A DNA stretch of 64,000 bases, from contig JACKPA010000007.1 in NCBI GenBank assembly GCA_024233865.1, forward strand, positions 62,001-126,000, given 5' to 3'. The stretch is from Leptospiraceae bacterium. Its GTDB lineage: Bacteria > Spirochaetota > Leptospiria > Leptospirales > Leptospiraceae. A program made the translations under genes and the position numbers. Below are positions 63,743-64,000 of the stretch, one piece after another. How positions within the stretch are numbered: the stretch's first letter is position 1; each line of letters opens with the position of its first letter. The notes beneath the pieces were generated by a model. The model searched no databases. It worked only from the letters and a program-made list of their open reading frames with translations, and had not been told where the DNA came from.

Positions 63743-64000
63743 TCATTTTTTTAAACATCCATAAAGGATTAAACCAAATGCGATTGCAAAAATTAACAAA
63801 ATTACAACCAACCCTTTTTTAATAACCCCCAAAAATCTATTAAGGGTTTCATTTTTTACTTGAAAAAACTGTTCCAAAAAATTCAAAAAGGCAAGCATGG
63901 TAATGGAAATATCATCTATCCAACCTACAACCGGAATGGCATCTCCGTCGAAAGGTGACACATCATAAACAATTGCCAATACGAGAAACAGAATAGATAA
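63743..64000 (-). CDS. DUF1232 (YkvA-like) membrane protein, 5' end beyond window
   Basis: The frame stays open to the right edge (LSILFLVLAIVYDVSPFDGD), so the gene is partial. The segment YDVSPFDGDAIPVVGWIDD matches the YkvA motif (SPxDxIPDxxPxxGxxDD), followed by a linker and a C-terminal membrane segment (about LVVILLIFAIAFGLILYG). Function of the family is unknown. Confidence 0.75.
   Translation of the reverse strand, partial: LSILFLVLAIVYDVSPFDGDAIPVVGWIDDISITMLAFLNFLEQFFQVKNETLNRFLGVIKKGLVVILLIFAIAFGLILYGCLKK

Overview
The window is AT-rich chromosomal DNA from a Gram-negative bacterium with many signalling genes. A lone 5S rRNA gene with no 16S or 23S beside it, LPS heptose genes (hldA, hldC, hldD), many TPR and lipoprotein genes, and abundant chemosensory and c-di-GMP genes point to a spirochaete of the Leptospira type (Leptospirales). 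This is inference from gene content; no marker gene was compared. There are no rRNA operons, transposases, phage genes or CRISPR arrays. No gap longer than about 220 bases lacks a gene, RNA or repeat.

Layout. 1-8.1 kb: a chemosensory operon (soluble chemoreceptor cut by the window edge, double-CheW protein, hybrid CheA, and a multi-receiver response regulator ending in a class III nucleotide cyclase), so the likely output is cAMP or cGMP. 8.2-15.6 kb: a BLUF photoreceptor, a DUF5690 transporter, nth, a UbiA-like membrane protein, rarA, an SH3 protein, an HD-like protein and a nitroreductase. 15.7-22.3 kb: an ABC ATPase, a DCC protein and the heptose genes, interrupted by a YoeB/YefM module flanked by a 64-bp direct repeat, a diguanylate cyclase and a retropepsin-like protease. 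23-27.4 kb: a PAS-SpoIIE phosphatase with a frame break in a C7 tract, then a small operon with a decaprenyl-phosphate phosphoribosyltransferase-like enzyme and a thioredoxin-like protein. 27.4-32.8 kb: molybdenum-cofactor genes (moeA, moaC-moaB fusion, moaE, moaD, moaA) downstream of a wrecked molybdopterin oxidoreductase. 32.9-41.7 kb: TPR and membrane proteins, 5S rRNA, a phosphate transporter with a Pho-box-like promoter, and lipoproteins. 41.8-45.4 kb: tadA-like gene, tRNA-Ser, dnaX, ybaB, recR and a HAD phosphatase.

45.5-55.2 kb is the accessory island and the most unusual part. It is a type III restriction-modification operon (res, an AAA ATPase/PD-(D/E)XK gene, mod). The methyltransferase gene carries a complete 321-residue intein inside its AdoMet-binding motif I. 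The intein's internal nuclease is of the DUF559/Vsr-like type rather than LAGLIDADG. GC-rich hairpin repeats, seen nowhere else in the window, lie in this operon: in frame near the N-terminus of Mod as a 45-bp (15-codon) tandem array, in frame inside the intein's splicing domain, and across the 3' end of res. Stem changes between copies are compensatory, so the hairpin appears to be maintained.

55.2-64 kb: a CheB-CheR-PAS protein coupled to a REC-GGDEF protein, tRNA-Thr, ribH, nusB, a large TPR protein, a DUF3616 protein and a DUF1232 protein cut by the right edge.
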